A stretch of DNA of 64,000 nucleotides from Galbitalea sp. SE-J8 (GCF_030345695.1 NZ_JAUASV010000006.1:1-64000), one strand, 5' to 3'; shown: positions 29,426 to 40,019, numbered from the stretch's first letter. A program made the numbers and translations. Notes: generated from the sequence alone by a model not told the origin.

Positions 29426-30076
29426 ATGGCCACCACGCGCCGGCGCACGAGCCTGAGCGACAAGCAGCGCGCGATCCTCGAGGTCATCCAGCGCTCGGTC
29501 GCGACCCGCGGCTATCCGCCGAGCATGCGCGAGATCGGCGACGCCGTCGGGCTCGCCTCGCTCTCGAGCGTGACCCACCAGCTCGGCCAGCTCGAGCTCT
29601 CCGGCTACCTGCGGCGCGACCCGAACCGGCCGCGCGCGCTCGAGGTGCTCATCGAGACGCCCGGCCTCGCCGACGCGGTCGAGAACGCGCCGAGCCTCGG
29701 CGACGCGGTCATGGTGCCGCTCGTCGGGCGCATCGCGGCCGGCATCCCGATCACGGCCGAGCAGCAGGTCGAGGAGGTCGTGCCGCTGCCGCGTCAGCTC
29801 ACCGGCACGGGCGAGCTGTTCATGCTGCAGGTCGTCGGCGAGTCGATGATCGACGCGGCGATCTGCGACGGCGACTGGGTCGTGGTGCGCCAGCAGAACA
29901 CGGCGGAGAACGGCGACATCGTCGCCGCGATGCTCGACGGCGAGGCGACGGTCAAGGTCTTCCGTCAGCGCGACGGGCACACCTGGCTGCTGCCGCGCAA
30001 CACCGCGTTCGAGCCGATCCTCGGCGATGAGGCGACCGTGCTGGGCAGGGTCGTCACCGTGCTGCGCAAGCTCTGA
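29426..30076 (+). CDS. lexA: LexA repressor
   Basis: SOS repressor, 216 aa. A winged helix lies at 9-70 ([23 protein letters not shown]). The autocleavage site is Ala105-Gly106 (GRIAAGIP), with Ser140 (VVGESM) and Lys177 (EATVKVF) as the catalytic dyad, so RecA-stimulated self-cleavage should work. ATG 29426 gives the standard length. An SOS box lies upstream. Divergent from the LysM division inhibitor gene. Confidence 0.98.
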   Translation: MATTRRRTSLSDKQRAILEVIQRSVATRGYPPSMREIGDAVGLASLSSVTHQLGQLELSGYLRRDPNRPRALEVLIETPGLADAVENAPSLGDAVMVPLVGRIAAGIPITAEQQVEEVVPLPRQLTGTGELFMLQVVGESMIDAAICDGDWVVVRQQNTAENGDIVAAMLDGEATVKVFRQRDGHTWLLPRNTAFEPILGDEATVLGRVVTVLRKL

Positions 30077-30104
30077 CCGCGGCGGCGGTGCGGCATCCGG
30101 GCGG

Positions 30105-30803
30105 TCAGACCACCGGTCCCGGCGCGTAGAGCCCGACGAAGTCGATCGGCCGGCGCACCCGGAATCCGAGCGACTGGTAGAGCCGGGTCGCGGCCTCGTT
30201 CTCCGTCGCGACGTGCAGGAACGGCGTCTCGCCCCGGTCGGCGATGCCCGCGGCGACCGCGCGCATCACGCGCGTCGCGAGGCCCTGCCCGCGCGCGGAC
30301 GGATCGGTGCACACGGCGCTGATCTCGGTGAAGCCGGGCGGGTGCATCCGCTCCCCCGCCATCGCGAGCAGCACGCCGTCGCGGATGATGCCGCGGTAGC
30401 CGCCGAGCTCATGGGTGCGCGCCGTGAACGGCCCGGGCTTCGTGCGCTCGACGAGGTCGACCATGGCGTCGACGTGCTCGGCGCCGAGCGGCACCACCTC
30501 GGGATCCTCGCGCGGCTCGAACGCGTCGCCGACGAGCTGCAGGCCCGGCAGGTCGAGCCAGACCCGCCAGCCGGGCGGGGCGGGCAGCGGCGAGCCGGGG
30601 AAGACGGCTACGCCGCCCGGTCCGACGAGGGCCGCGACGTCATCCCAGGCGGCCGTGGCGTCGACCGTGACATCGTCGAGGGCCGTGAACACGGAGATCG
30701 CCGGGTCGAATCGCGCCGCGCGCCCGTGGCGCTCGGCGACGCGGGCGTCGGGGCCGGTGAGCGCCGACCAGGCGGGGTTGTCGAGCGGGCTCTCGTCGTG
30801 CAC
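30105..30803 (-). CDS. GNAT-family N-acetyltransferase
   Basis: 232 aa. The acetyl-CoA site is seen in the second half: EISAVCTDPSARGQGLATRVM (motif A, R-x-x-G-x-G/A) and FLHVATENEAATRLYQSLGFR (motif B). The first half (about 1-110) is a less conserved domain, as in FR47-like GNAT proteins. Substrate unknown. It lies between lexA and metE, separated from both. Confidence 0.85.
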   Translation of the reverse strand: MHDESPLDNPAWSALTGPDARVAERHGRAARFDPAISVFTALDDVTVDATAAWDDVAALVGPGGVAVFPGSPLPAPPGWRVWLDLPGLQLVGDAFEPREDPEVVPLGAEHVDAMVDLVERTKPGPFTARTHELGGYRGIIRDGVLLAMAGERMHPPGFTEISAVCTDPSARGQGLATRVMRAVAAGIADRGETPFLHVATENEAATRLYQSLGFRVRRPIDFVGLYAPGPVV

Positions 30804-30852
30804 GCCCCGACGCTACCCGGCCGCGCCGAGTGGGCCCAATCCGGACCGTTCA

Positions 30853-30888
30853 CCGCCCGAGCGGGCCCGGAGGGGACCACTCGGGCGG
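30853..30888 (-). terminator. terminator of metF-metE
   Basis: CCGCCCGAG (30853-30861) pairs perfectly with CTCGGGCGG (30880-30888). It begins 12 nt beyond the metE stop codon. Confidence 0.65.
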
Positions 30889-30899
30889 CGACACCCGGG

Positions 30900-33218
30900 T
30901 CAGACGCTGACCGCGAGCGACTCCCGCGCCGCGCGCGTCGCCTCGAGGATGTTCGTGAGCGACGCGACCGTCTCGTCGTAGCCGCGCGTCTTCAGGCCGC
31001 AGTCCGGGTTCACCCAGATCTGACGCTGCGGGATCGCGCCGATCGCGATGTCGAGCAGCTCGCCGACCTCCTCGACGCTCGGCACGCGCGGCGAGTGGAT
31101 GTCGTACACGCCCGGGCCGATCCCGCGGCCGAAGCCGCTCGACTCGATGTCGGCGACGACGTCCATGCGCGAGCGCGCGGCCTCGATCGACGTGACGTCC
31201 GCGTCGAGGGCGTTGATCGCGTCGATGACGACCCCGAACTCGGAGTAGCACAGGTGCGTGTGGATCTGCGTGGCATCCGCCGCCCCCGCGGTCGCGAGCT
31301 TGAACGAGCCCACCGACCAGTCGAGGTAGTCGGGCTGGTCGGCGAGCTTGAGCGGCAGCAGCTCGCGCAGCGCCGGCTCGTCGACCTGGATGATGCCGAT
31401 GCCGGCCGCCTCGATGTCGGCGATCTCGTCGCGCAGCGCGAGGGCCACCTGGTTGGCGGTGTCGCGCAGCGGCTGGTCGTCGCGCACGAACGACCAGGCC
31501 AGGATCGTCACGGGACCGGTGAGCATCCCCTTGACGGGCTTCGGCGTGAGCGACTGCGTGTAGGCGCTCCACTCGACGGTGATCGGCGCCGGACGCGACA
31601 CGTCGCCCCACAGGATGCTCGGGCGCGTACAGCGCGAGCCGTAGGACTGCACCCAGCCGTTCTCGGTCACCGCGAAGCCGTCGAGGTGCTCGGCGAAGTA
31701 CTGCACCATGTCGTTGCGCTCGGGCTCGCCGTGCACGATGACGTCGAGGCCGATCGACTCCTGCAGCTCGACGACGCGGGCGATCTCGGCGCGCATCGCG
31801 TCGACGTACTCCTGCTCGCTGATCTCGCCCCTGACGAGACGCGCGCGCTGACGGCGGATGTCGCTGGTCTGCGGGAACGAGCCGATCGTCGTCGTCGGCA
31901 GCGGCGGCAGGTCGAGCGCCGTCTCCTGCGCGGCGAGACGGATGCCGTACTCGGTGCGCGCGAAGTCCGCGTCGGTCAGGGCGGCGGCGCGATCGCGCAC
32001 CGCGCCGTCGCGCACCCCGGCGGCCGTGCGGCGATCCTCGAGCGCGGCGGTCGCCGCGTCGAGCTCGGCGCGCACGGCGTCCGCGCCGCGCTCGAGGGCG
32101 GTCGCCAGGGTGACCACCTGCCGGACCTTCTGGTCGGCGAACGCGAGCCAGCTCGTCAGCCGGGCCGAGAGCTTCGACTCGTCCTCGACGTCGTGCGGCA
32201 CGTGCTGCAGGCTCGTCGAGGTCGACACCGCGACCCGCGGCGACACGGCGCGCAGCGCCTCGAGCTTCGCCCACGCGGCCTCGAGGTCGCCGCGCCAGAT
32301 GTTGTGCCCGTCGATGACCCCGCCGACGAGCACCTTGTCGGTGCTGACGCCCGCGGGCACCTCGCCGCGCACGAGATCGAGGCCGACCGCCTCGACGGGC
32401 GAGTCGAGCAGCACGGGCAGCGCGTCGCCGAGCGAGGCGTACGGCGCCGCGACGAAGATCTGCGGACGCCCCGCGACCGCGCCGAGGCTCGCGTACGTCG
32501 ACCGCGCCGCCTCGAGCACCTCGGCGCGCGGCACCTCGACGTTCTCGGAGACGAGACCGGGCTCGTCGAGCTGCACCCACTCGGCGCCCGCGGCACGCAG
32601 CGCCGCGATGAGCTCCGCGTAGACCGGCACCAGGTCGGCGAGCCGGTCGAAGGGACGGAACCCCTCGGGCGCGCCGTCGGCGGCCTTGCTCAACAGCAGG
32701 AACGTGACCGGGCCGACGACGACGGGACGCGTGCGGAAGCCGGCATCCGCCGCCTCGCGCACCTGTCGCACGAGGCGGTCGGACGCGAGCCGGAAGTCGG
32801 TGTCGGGCGCGATCTCGGGAACGAGGTAGTGGTAGTTGGAGTCGAACCACTTGGTCATCTCGAACGGCGCGTCGGCGCCCTCACCACGGGCGATCGTGAA
32901 GTAGCCGGCGAGGTCGACGGAGCCGTCGTCCGCCTGGAGCCGCCGGAGGCGCGCCGGCACGGCGCCGACCGCGACCGCGGCGTCGAGCACCTGGTCGTAG
33001 AACGAGAACGACTCCGGGATCGACGAGTCGTCGCGGCCGAGGCCCAGCGACGCGAGACGCTCGCGGGTCGCCGCGCGAAGCTCGGCGGCGGTCGCCTCGA
33101 GCTCGTCGGCGGTGATCCGTCCGGCCCAGAACGCCTCGACGGCCTTCTTGAGCTCGCGGCGGCGGCCGATACGCGGGTAGCCGAGGATCGTGCCGGTCGG
33201 GAAAGGGGTGCCGCTCAT
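30900..33218 (-). CDS. metE: cobalamin-independent methionine synthase
   Basis: Transfers a methyl group from 5-methyltetrahydropteroyl-triglutamate to homocysteine. It has 772 aa. Both halves are present: the N-terminal GYPRIGRRRELKKAVEAFW and the C-terminal catalytic barrel with HGEPERNDMVQYF, THLCYSEF (zinc His/Cys) and NPDCGLKTR (zinc Cys). The ATG overlaps the metF stop (ATGA), so substrate-making and substrate-using enzymes are coupled. Confidence 0.97.
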   Translation of the reverse strand: MSGTPFPTGTILGYPRIGRRRELKKAVEAFWAGRITADELEATAAELRAATRERLASLGLGRDDSSIPESFSFYDQVLDAAVAVGAVPARLRRLQADDGSVDLAGYFTIARGEGADAPFEMTKWFDSNYHYLVPEIAPDTDFRLASDRLVRQVREAADAGFRTRPVVVGPVTFLLLSKAADGAPEGFRPFDRLADLVPVYAELIAALRAAGAEWVQLDEPGLVSENVEVPRAEVLEAARSTYASLGAVAGRPQIFVAAPYASLGDALPVLLDSPVEAVGLDLVRGEVPAGVSTDKVLVGGVIDGHNIWRGDLEAAWAKLEALRAVSPRVAVSTSTSLQHVPHDVEDESKLSARLTSWLAFADQKVRQVVTLATALERGADAVRAELDAATAALEDRRTAAGVRDGAVRDRAAALTDADFARTEYGIRLAAQETALDLPPLPTTTIGSFPQTSDIRRQRARLVRGEISEQEYVDAMRAEIARVVELQESIGLDVIVHGEPERNDMVQYFAEHLDGFAVTENGWVQSYGSRCTRPSILWGDVSRPAPITVEWSAYTQSLTPKPVKGMLTGPVTILAWSFVRDDQPLRDTANQVALALRDEIADIEAAGIGIIQVDEPALRELLPLKLADQPDYLDWSVGSFKLATAGAADATQIHTHLCYSEFGVVIDAINALDADVTSIEAARSRMDVVADIESSGFGRGIGPGVYDIHSPRVPSVEEVGELLDIAIGAIPQRQIWVNPDCGLKTRGYDETVASLTNILEATRAARESLAVSV

Positions 33219-34138
33219 GCGTGCTCCTTCGAATCGTGCAGCACGCCGACGCCCTCGAGGACGTCGAGCACTGCCGCATGCTGGTTGAACGTGTAGAGGT
33301 GGAGGCCGCTCGCGCCGCCCGCGAGCAGGTCGGCGCCGAGCGCGGTCGCGTGCTCGATGCCGATCGCGCGCTGCGCCTCCGGATCGTCGGTGCTCGCCAG
33401 GGCGCGACGGAGCGCGATCGGCTCCGCCTCATCCGTGAGCTGCAGGATGCGCGCGAGCCGCTGCGGGCTCAGCACCGGCATGATGCCGGGCAGGATGCGC
33501 ATCGTCACGCCCGCGGCGCGAGCCCGGTCGACGAAGCCGAGGTAGTCGTCCGCGTGGAAGAACAGCTGCGAGATGGCGAGGTTCGCCCCCGCCGCCTCCT
33601 TCGCGAGCAGCGTGTCGAGGTCCTGCTCCACGGAGCGCGAGCGCGGGTGGCCGTTGGGGAACGCCGCGACCGCGATCGTGACCTTCTCGCCGCTCGCGAC
33701 CTTCTTCGCGCCGGGGAAGCCCGGCACATCCGCGAGGGAGAACGGCGACCGTTCCGCCTGCACGCGGTGGATGAGCTGCACGAGCTCGCTCGCGCTGCCG
33801 AGGTCGCCGAGGAACGCGTCCGCCTCCGTCGCGCCGCGCGGCGGGTCGCCGCGCAGCGCGAGGAAGCTCGTCACGCCCGCGTCGAGGAACTCGCGGATGA
33901 GGCGGCTCGCCTCCGCGTACGAGGACCCGACGCAGGTGAGGTGCGCCATGGGCTTCACGTCGGTCGCGAGCAGCTGGCGCAGCACGCCGAGCGACATGCC
34001 GCGCGTCGAGCCGTTGGCCCCGTACGTGACGGAGATGAACTCGGGCCGCGACGCCACCAGGTGCGCGAGCGAGTCCTGCAGCGCGACCTCCGCGGCCGCG
34101 TTGCGCGGCGGGTAGAGCTCGAACGAGAACGTGGTCAC
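33215..34138 (-). CDS. metF: 5,10-methylenetetrahydrofolate reductase
   Basis: FAD enzyme that makes the methyl donor for MetE. It has 307 aa from a GTG preceded by AGAGGGAG. FSFELYPPRN at the start, LTCVGSSYAE and FLALRGDPPRG match the family; LFFHADDY is the flavin-side strand. It is first in the metF-metE operon. I looked for a SAM riboswitch in the 185 nt upstream and did not see one; a -10 TACGAT is possible near 34229. Confidence 0.94.
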   Translation of the reverse strand: MTTFSFELYPPRNAAAEVALQDSLAHLVASRPEFISVTYGANGSTRGMSLGVLRQLLATDVKPMAHLTCVGSSYAEASRLIREFLDAGVTSFLALRGDPPRGATEADAFLGDLGSASELVQLIHRVQAERSPFSLADVPGFPGAKKVASGEKVTIAVAAFPNGHPRSRSVEQDLDTLLAKEAAGANLAISQLFFHADDYLGFVDRARAAGVTMRILPGIMPVLSPQRLARILQLTDEAEPIALRRALASTDDPEAQRAIGIEHATALGADLLAGGASGLHLYTFNQHAAVLDVLEGVGVLHDSKEHA

Positions 34139-34284
34139 GCACTCCCTCTCGCTCGACGACGGTCCGATCGACCCTCGCCGGGCTCGGCTGTTCCTGCAGG
34201 CCGGGCATGCCCCGGCGGATCGATCGTAGGGGCGCGCCCTCGCGCCCGGCGAATCGCGGTTGCGCCGTGTTACGCCCGCCGGCC

Positions 34285-34322
34285 GCCCCGGGCGCGCCCG
34301 GTGCACCCGGTGCGCCCGGGGC
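34285..34322 (-). terminator. terminator of hflX
   Basis: GCCCCGGGCGC (34285-34295) pairs with GCGCCCGGGGC (34312-34322), a perfect 11-bp stem ending directly at the hflX stop codon (34324). A second, smaller palindrome (GGTGCACC) is in the loop. Confidence 0.65.
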
Positions 34323-34323
34323 G

Positions 34324-35853
34324 TCAGGCGCGCGCGGGCGCGTCGACGCGGAACGCCTCCAGGTCGCCGACGCGTGACGGGTGCACGAGGGCGCTCACCC
34401 GGGTGCCCTCGTCGAGGTACTCGGTCTCGAGAACGCGGCCCGAGACGTGCAGGCGCGAGATGATCTCGCCGCGGTCGTACGGCACGAGCAGCTCGACGCG
34501 CACCTCCGGCGACGGCAGCACGGCCGCGATGCGCTCCTGCAGCTCCTCGATGCCCTCACCGGTGCGCGCCGAGACGAACACGGCATCCGGCTCGAGGCCG
34601 CGCAGCACGAGCCGGTCGTCCGGTCCGATCAGGTCGGCCTTGTTGAACACGACGATCTCGGGCAGGTCGCGCGCGCCGACGTCGCCGATCACGTCGCGCA
34701 CGGTGGCGATCTGCGAACCGGGGTCGGGATGCGCGCCGTCGACGACGTGCACGATGACGTCGGACTGGCCGACCTCCTCGAGCGTCGACCGGAACGCCTC
34801 GACGAGCTGGTGCGGCAGGTTGCGCACGAACCCGACCGTGTCGCTGATGGTGTACTCGCGGCCGTCCGCGGTCTGCGTGCGGCGGGTCGTCGCGTCGAGC
34901 GTCGCGAACAGCGCGTTCTCGACGAGCAGGCCCGCCCTGGTCACTCGGTTCACGAGGCTCGACTTGCCCGCGTTCGTGTAGCCGGCGATCGCGACGCTCG
35001 GCACCTCGAAGCGGTGCCGGTTCGCGCGCTTCGCCTCGCGCGCGGGCGCGAAGCCCTTGATCTGCTTGCGCAGTTTCGCCATCCGGGTGTGGATGCGGCG
35101 GCGGTCGAGCTCGATCTTCGTCTCGCCGGGACCGCGCGAGCCCATGCCCGCGCCCGACCCGCCCGCGCCACCGCCCTGGCGGGACAGCGACTCGCCCCAG
35201 CCGCGCAGTCGCGGCAGCAGGTACTCGAGCTGCGCGAGCTCGACCTGCGCCTTGCCCTCGCGGCTCTTCGCGTGCTGGCTGAAGATGTCGAGGATGACGG
35301 CCGTGCGGTCGATGACCTTGACCTTCACGACGTCCTCGAGGGCGCGCCGCTGACTCGGCGCGAGCTCGGTGTCGGCGACGACCGTGTCCGCGCCGACGCT
35401 CGCGACGATAGCGGCGAGCTCCTGCGCCTTGCCCTTGCCGAGGTAGGTCGCGGCATCCGGATGCGGACGGCGCTGCAGCAGGCCGTCCAGCACGACCGCG
35501 CCGGCGGTCTCCGCGAGCGCGGCGAGCTCGCGGAGGGAGTTCTCCGCGTCCTCGGTGTCACGCCCGGAGTACACGCCGACGAGCACGACCTGCTCGAGGC
35601 GCAGCTGCCGGTACTCGACCTCGGTGACGTCCTCGAGCTCGGTGGACAGTCCCGCGACGCGGCGCAGCGCCTCGCGCTCCTCGCGGTCGAGCTGGTCGCC
35701 GTCGCGCGAGTCGTCGTAGGCGGCATCCGCCTGCAGCGCCTGCGCCCCGTCCGCGCCGAACACGCGGACGGATGCCGGCGCCGCGGCCTGGCGCGCGAGC
35801 ACGCGCTCCACGACATCGTCGTCTCGCTCGGTGGTGGTCGCCTCGTCGCTCAT
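34324..35853 (-). CDS. hflX: ribosome-associated GTPase HflX
   Basis: Splits stalled or stressed ribosomes. It has 509 aa. The N-terminal HflX domain (LVGVYSG, GLLQRRPHPDAATYLGKGKAQEL) is followed by a coiled linker with RGPGETKIELDRRRI, then the G domain: GYTNAGKSSLVNR (G1), DTVGFVRNLP (G3), FNKADL (G4). The ATG at 35853 follows AAGGA. An acidic N-terminal extension of about 80 residues is usual in actinobacteria. Divergent from the methyltransferase gene. Confidence 0.95.
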   Translation of the reverse strand: MSDEATTTERDDDVVERVLARQAAAPASVRVFGADGAQALQADAAYDDSRDGDQLDREEREALRRVAGLSTELEDVTEVEYRQLRLEQVVLVGVYSGRDTEDAENSLRELAALAETAGAVVLDGLLQRRPHPDAATYLGKGKAQELAAIVASVGADTVVADTELAPSQRRALEDVVKVKVIDRTAVILDIFSQHAKSREGKAQVELAQLEYLLPRLRGWGESLSRQGGGAGGSGAGMGSRGPGETKIELDRRRIHTRMAKLRKQIKGFAPAREAKRANRHRFEVPSVAIAGYTNAGKSSLVNRVTRAGLLVENALFATLDATTRRTQTADGREYTISDTVGFVRNLPHQLVEAFRSTLEEVGQSDVIVHVVDGAHPDPGSQIATVRDVIGDVGARDLPEIVVFNKADLIGPDDRLVLRGLEPDAVFVSARTGEGIEELQERIAAVLPSPEVRVELLVPYDRGEIISRLHVSGRVLETEYLDEGTRVSALVHPSRVGDLEAFRVDAPARA

Positions 35854-35910
35854 CCGTGTTCCTTCGATCATCGTTAACCCTAGTTCCGCCCGCTCCGCTA
35901 CCGTTTCTCC

Positions 35911-36558
35911 ATGGCTGACGAGCACTACTTCTCGGTTTCCCCGGGGAGCGAGCTCCGTCGCCGCACCATCACGGTGCGCCTGGCCGGTTCGACGTACGCG
36001 CTCGAGACTGCGGCCGGCGTGTTCAGCCCCGACCGGGTGGACACCGGCACGGGCGTGCTGCTCGCCGGCGTGCACGCCCCGCCCCCCGGCGGCCACCTGC
36101 TCGATCTCGGCTGCGGCTGGGGGCCGATCGCGCTCACGCTCGCGCTCGAGTCACCCCGCGCGACCGTGTGGGCCGTCGACGTGAACGAGCGCGCGCTCGA
36201 CCTGGTGCGGGCGAACGCCGAGCGTCTGGGACTCGAGAACGTCAACGCAGTGACCCCCGCGGATGTTCCCGACGACATCCGGTTCATGACGATCTGGTCG
36301 AACCCGCCGATCCGCGTGGGCAAGAACGAGCTGCACGACATGCTCACGCGCTGGCTGCCCCGGCTCGAGCCGGGCAGCGACGCGTGGCTCGTCGTCGCCC
36401 GCAACCTCGGCGCCGACTCGCTGCAGCGCTGGCTGCAGGCGACCCTCCCGGCCGACTTCTCCATCGCGCGCGCCTCGACGAACAAGGGCTTCCGCGTGCT
36501 GCGCACCCGTCGCCGGTCGGGAACGACCGAACCGATCGGCGTGATCCCCGAGCTCTGA
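35911..36558 (+). CDS. class I SAM-dependent methyltransferase (RsmC/RlmG-like)
   Basis: 215 aa. SAM motif I is LLDLGCGWGPIALTLA (about 62-77). The NPP motif SNPPIRVGKNELHDML indicates N-methylation of a base, as in the RsmC family that modifies rRNA guanine. The actinobacterial single-domain form, without the N-terminal pseudo-domain of E. coli RsmC, is common. TACCGT 6 nt before the ATG can serve as -10 of a leaderless message. The exact RNA target is unproven. Confidence 0.85.
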   Translation: MADEHYFSVSPGSELRRRTITVRLAGSTYALETAAGVFSPDRVDTGTGVLLAGVHAPPPGGHLLDLGCGWGPIALTLALESPRATVWAVDVNERALDLVRANAERLGLENVNAVTPADVPDDIRFMTIWSNPPIRVGKNELHDMLTRWLPRLEPGSDAWLVVARNLGADSLQRWLQATLPADFSIARASTNKGFRVLRTRRRSGTTEPIGVIPEL

Positions 36559-36601
36559 CGGGGCCGTTCCGATGGGCCACTCTGCTCGGGCCACGGCGCG
36601 C

Positions 36602-37480
36602 TCAGAGCGCGAGGTCGCCCGTGTAGACGAGCTCGGCCGGGCCGCTCAGCGCGACGTGCTCGCCGTCCTCGGCCGGGAACATCCGCACCCCGACCACGCC
36701 GCCGGGCACCTCGACGCGCCACTGGTCGGGCGCGCCCGCGCCCGCCCAGTGCCGGGTCGCGAGCGCCGCCGCGACCGCGCCCGTGCCGCAGGACAGCGTC
36801 TCGCCGCTGCCCCGCTCGTGCACGCGCATCCGGATGCGGCCCACGCCGTCGACGACGAGCGGATCGGCCGGCACCACGAACTCGACGTTCGCCCCGTCGG
36901 GCGCCTCGGGTTCGAGTACGGGCAGGTAGCCGAGGTCGAGCGCGTCGAGCTCCTCGTCGCTCGCGAGCGCGACGACGACGTGCGGGTTGCCGACTCTGAT
37001 GCCGAGCCCGGGCCGGGCCGCGTGCAGGTTCTTCGCGCGCACGAGCGGCTCGGAGCCGTCGAGACGCCAGCGGCCGAGGTCGGCCTGGAAGCCCGAGCGG
37101 CTCAGCTGCACGTCCTTGACGCCAGCGCGCGTGCCGACCGGCAGGGTCTCGCCGTCGTCGAGCGTCGCGAGCCCCTCCTCGAGCAGGAACCGCGTGAACA
37201 CCCGGATGCCGTTGCCGCACATCTCGGCGATGCTGCCGTCCGCGTTGCGGTAGTCCATGAACCACTCCGCGTCCGGGTCCTCGGCGAGGGCCGCGCCGCC
37301 CTCCGGGATGCTGCGCGAGCGCACGGCGCGCAGCACGCCGTCCCCGCCGACTCCGAGATGCCGGTCCGCGATCGCCGCGACCTGGGCCGGCGTGAGGTCG
37401 AGCTCGCCGTCCGGGTCGGCGAACAGCACGAAGTCGTTGCCCGTGCCGTGGCCCTTGGTGAAACGGATGGCGGTGCTCAC
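36602..37480 (-). CDS. dapF: diaminopimelate epimerase
   Basis: Converts LL- to meso-diaminopimelate for lysine and, where used, peptidoglycan. It has 292 aa, pseudo-symmetric. The two catalytic cysteines are in [10 protein letters not shown] and [12 protein letters not shown]. The start [12 protein letters not shown] is typical. The GTG overlaps the miaA stop (GTGA). It lies at the end of the miaB-miaA-dapF run. Confidence 0.96.
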   Translation of the reverse strand: MSTAIRFTKGHGTGNDFVLFADPDGELDLTPAQVAAIADRHLGVGGDGVLRAVRSRSIPEGGAALAEDPDAEWFMDYRNADGSIAEMCGNGIRVFTRFLLEEGLATLDDGETLPVGTRAGVKDVQLSRSGFQADLGRWRLDGSEPLVRAKNLHAARPGLGIRVGNPHVVVALASDEELDALDLGYLPVLEPEAPDGANVEFVVPADPLVVDGVGRIRMRVHERGSGETLSCGTGAVAAALATRHWAGAGAPDQWRVEVPGGVVGVRMFPAEDGEHVALSGPAELVYTGDLAL

Positions 37481-38418
37481 CGCTCGATCGTAGCGATCGC
37501 CGCGGACAGGTGGCCGGGGTCGTCCGCGTCGAGCGGCGTCGCCGCCGGGTAGCGTTTGAACCAGCCGACCTGGCGGCGCGCGTAGCGGCGGGTGAGGGCC
37601 GCGGTCTCGGCGACCGCGGCATCCGTCCCGCTCGTCCCCCGCGCGACGGCGATCGCCTGCGCGTAGCCGATCGCCCGGCTCGCGGTCACGCCCATCGCGT
37701 CGATGCCGAGCGCCTCGACCTCGGCGACGAGACCGTCGGCGAACATCGCGGCGGCGCGGGCGTCGAGACGGCCGACGAGGCGCTCCCGCGGAGTCGTCAT
37801 CGTCAGGATGCGCGTGCGCGGCCACCACAGCGCGTCGTCGTCGGGCAGGCCGGCGCCGAACGGCTCGCCGGTCAGCTCGACGACCTCGAGAGCGCGGACG
37901 AGGCGGCGCGCGTTGTGGGGACCGATCGCCGCCGCGGCGGCCGGGTCCAGGCTCGCGAGGCGGGCGTGCAGGCCGGCCGGGCCGATCGTGACCGCCTCCG
38001 TCTCGAGCCGTTCGCGGATCGCCGGATCGGTGCCCGGGAAGCGGAAGTCGAACAGCACGCTCGACACGTACAGCCCCGACCCGCCGACGAGCACCGGGAC
38101 CGCGCCGCGTGCCGCGATGTCGTCGATCGCGGCGCGCGCCTCGGCCTGGTAGCGGGCGACGGATGCCTCCTCGGCCGGGTCGAGCACGTCGAGCAGGTGG
38201 TGGGGGACGCCGCGGCGCTCGGACGCGGGGAGCTTCGCCGTGCCGATGTCCATGCCGCGATACAGCTGCATGGCGTCGGCGTTGACGACCTCGACGCGCT
38301 CGCCGCGCAGGGCGAGCGCATCCGCGAGGTCGAGGGCGAGCCCGGACTTGCCGGTGCCGGTCGCGCCGACGACCGCGACGAGCGGCGCCGCGCCGCGGGC
38401 GGGTGCGGGTGCGCTCAG
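37477..38418 (-). CDS. miaA: tRNA dimethylallyltransferase
   Basis: Adds an isoprenoid to A37 of UNN-decoding tRNAs, the substrate of MiaB. It has 313 aa when read from CTG 38418. The P-loop is [34 protein letters not shown] and [11 protein letters not shown] are family blocks. Between the last in-frame stop region and the P-loop there is no ATG, GTG or TTG. The only sensible initiator is CTG at 38418, overlapping the TGA of miaB as CTGA. The same arrangement occurs at the glycosylase gene (6111). Confidence 0.9.
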   Translation of the reverse strand: MSAPAPARGAAPLVAVVGATGTGKSGLALDLADALALRGERVEVVNADAMQLYRGMDIGTAKLPASERRGVPHHLLDVLDPAEEASVARYQAEARAAIDDIAARGAVPVLVGGSGLYVSSVLFDFRFPGTDPAIRERLETEAVTIGPAGLHARLASLDPAAAAAIGPHNARRLVRALEVVELTGEPFGAGLPDDDALWWPRTRILTMTTPRERLVGRLDARAAAMFADGLVAEVEALGIDAMGVTASRAIGYAQAIAVARGTSGTDAAVAETAALTRRYARRQVGWFKRYPAATPLDADDPGHLSAAIATIER

Positions 38419-40019
38419 CGCTCGCCGTCCGTGACGTCGTAGATCGGGAGCGTGACGACGCCGGCGGGGGCCGCGCCTGCCGCGCCCGAGCCGGACGGGA
38501 AGCCGACGCGCAGGCCGGGCAGCCCGAGGCTCACGGCACCCGGCTTCGCCGCTGTCGCGTGCGCGGGAACCGCGCAGGACTCCGCCTGCGCACGATCCCA
38601 GGCGTCGCCGGCCGTGGTGCGCCGCACCGTCACGGGGTGGCTCGCGTCGGCGACGAGCTGGAACGCGCCCGCGCTCGTGATCGTGACGGTCGCCATGTCG
38701 CCCGGCCGCGGCGCCGGCGTGCCGGCGGGCAGCTCGAAGTGCACGAGGCGCGAGTCGGCGGCACGGCCGGTCATGCGCGCCGCATCCGTCTTGCTCTCCG
38801 TGTGCGTGACGAGCAGCTCGACCGTGCGGCCGACGAGCCTCTCGTTCTCCTCGCGGGAGATGCGGTCCTGCAGCGCGGTGAGGCGGTCGTAGCGCTCCTG
38901 TACGATCGCCTTCGGCACCTGGTCGGGCATCGTCGCGGCGGGGGTTCCGGGACGGATCGAGTACTGGAAGGTGAACGCCGACGCGAAGCGGGCGGCCTCG
39001 ACGACGCGCAGGGTCTCCCGGAAGTCCTCCTCGGTCTCGCCGGGGAAGCCGACGATGATGTCGGTCGAGATCGCCGCGTTCGGGATTCTGGCGCGCACGC
39101 GATCGAGGATGCCGAGGAACCGCTCGCTGCGATAGCTGCGGCGCATCGCCTTGAGGATGCGGTCGGAGCCCGACTGCAGCGGCATGTGGAGCTGCGGCAT
39201 GACGCTCGGCGTCTCGGCCATGGCGTCGATGACGTCGTCGGTGAACGCGGCGGGGTGCGGGCTCGTGAAACGGATGCGCTCGAGCCCCTCGATCGCGCCG
39301 GCCGCGCGGAGCAGCTTCGAGAACGCCTGCCGGTCGCCGAACTCGACGCCGTAGGAGTTGACGTTCTGGCCGAGCAGCGTGACCTCGATCGCGCCGTCGT
39401 CGACGACCGCCTGGATCTCGGCGAGGATGTCGCCCGGCCGGCGGTCCTTCTCCTTGCCGCGCAGGCTCGGGACGATGCAGAACGTGCAGGTGTTGTTGCA
39501 GCCGACCGAGATCGAGACCCACGCGGAGTGACTCGACTCGCGCTTCGTGGGCAGCGTCGACGGGAACACCTCGAGCGACTCGAGGATCTCCAGCTGCGCC
39601 TCGTCGTTGTGGCGGGCGCGCTCGAGCAGGGCGGGGAGCGATCCCATGTTGTGCGTGCCGAACACGACGTCGACCCACGGCGCCCGCTCGAGGATGACGT
39701 TCTTGTCCTTCTGGGCGAGGCATCCGCCGACGGCGATCTGCATGCCCTCGTGCACGCGCTTGCGGCTCGCGAGGTGGCCGAGGGTGCCGTAGAGCTTGTT
39801 GTCGGCGTTCTCCCGCACGGCGCACGTGTTGATGACGACGATGTCGGGCTCGGCGTCGGTCGTCGCGCGCACGTAGCCCGCCGCCTCGAGCGAGCCGGAG
39901 AGCCGTTCCGAGTCGTGCACGTTCATCTGGCAGCCGAAGGTGCGCACCTCGTAGGTGCGGGGACGTGACTGTGCGGGCCGGTCTCCCGCGCTGGTCTCGT
40001 CGATAGCGAGCAGCGTCAT
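38415..40019 (-). CDS. miaB: tRNA-2-methylthio-N6-dimethylallyladenosine synthase
   Basis: Radical-SAM methylthiotransferase, 534 aa. The N-terminal auxiliary cluster cysteines are C30, C66 and C100; the radical SAM CxxxCxxC is C174, C178, C181 (CNNTCTFC). A C-terminal TRAM domain lies at about 390-455, followed by a poorly conserved tail of about 75 residues. A -10 (TACACT) and GAGGGC precede the ATG. It leads the miaB-miaA-dapF group downstream of recA-recX. Confidence 0.96.
   Translation of the reverse strand: MTLLAIDETSAGDRPAQSRPRTYEVRTFGCQMNVHDSERLSGSLEAAGYVRATTDAEPDIVVINTCAVRENADNKLYGTLGHLASRKRVHEGMQIAVGGCLAQKDKNVILERAPWVDVVFGTHNMGSLPALLERARHNDEAQLEILESLEVFPSTLPTKRESSHSAWVSISVGCNNTCTFCIVPSLRGKEKDRRPGDILAEIQAVVDDGAIEVTLLGQNVNSYGVEFGDRQAFSKLLRAAGAIEGLERIRFTSPHPAAFTDDVIDAMAETPSVMPQLHMPLQSGSDRILKAMRRSYRSERFLGILDRVRARIPNAAISTDIIVGFPGETEEDFRETLRVVEAARFASAFTFQYSIRPGTPAATMPDQVPKAIVQERYDRLTALQDRISREENERLVGRTVELLVTHTESKTDAARMTGRAADSRLVHFELPAGTPAPRPGDMATVTITSAGAFQLVADASHPVTVRRTTAGDAWDRAQAESCAVPAHATAAKPGAVSLGLPGLRVGFPSGSGAAGAAPAGVVTLPIYDVTDGER

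Noticed and set aside
34139-34323. SAM or cobalamin riboswitch upstream of metF
   Set aside because: None of the conserved core stretches was seen; the region holds only a possible -10 and the hflX terminator.
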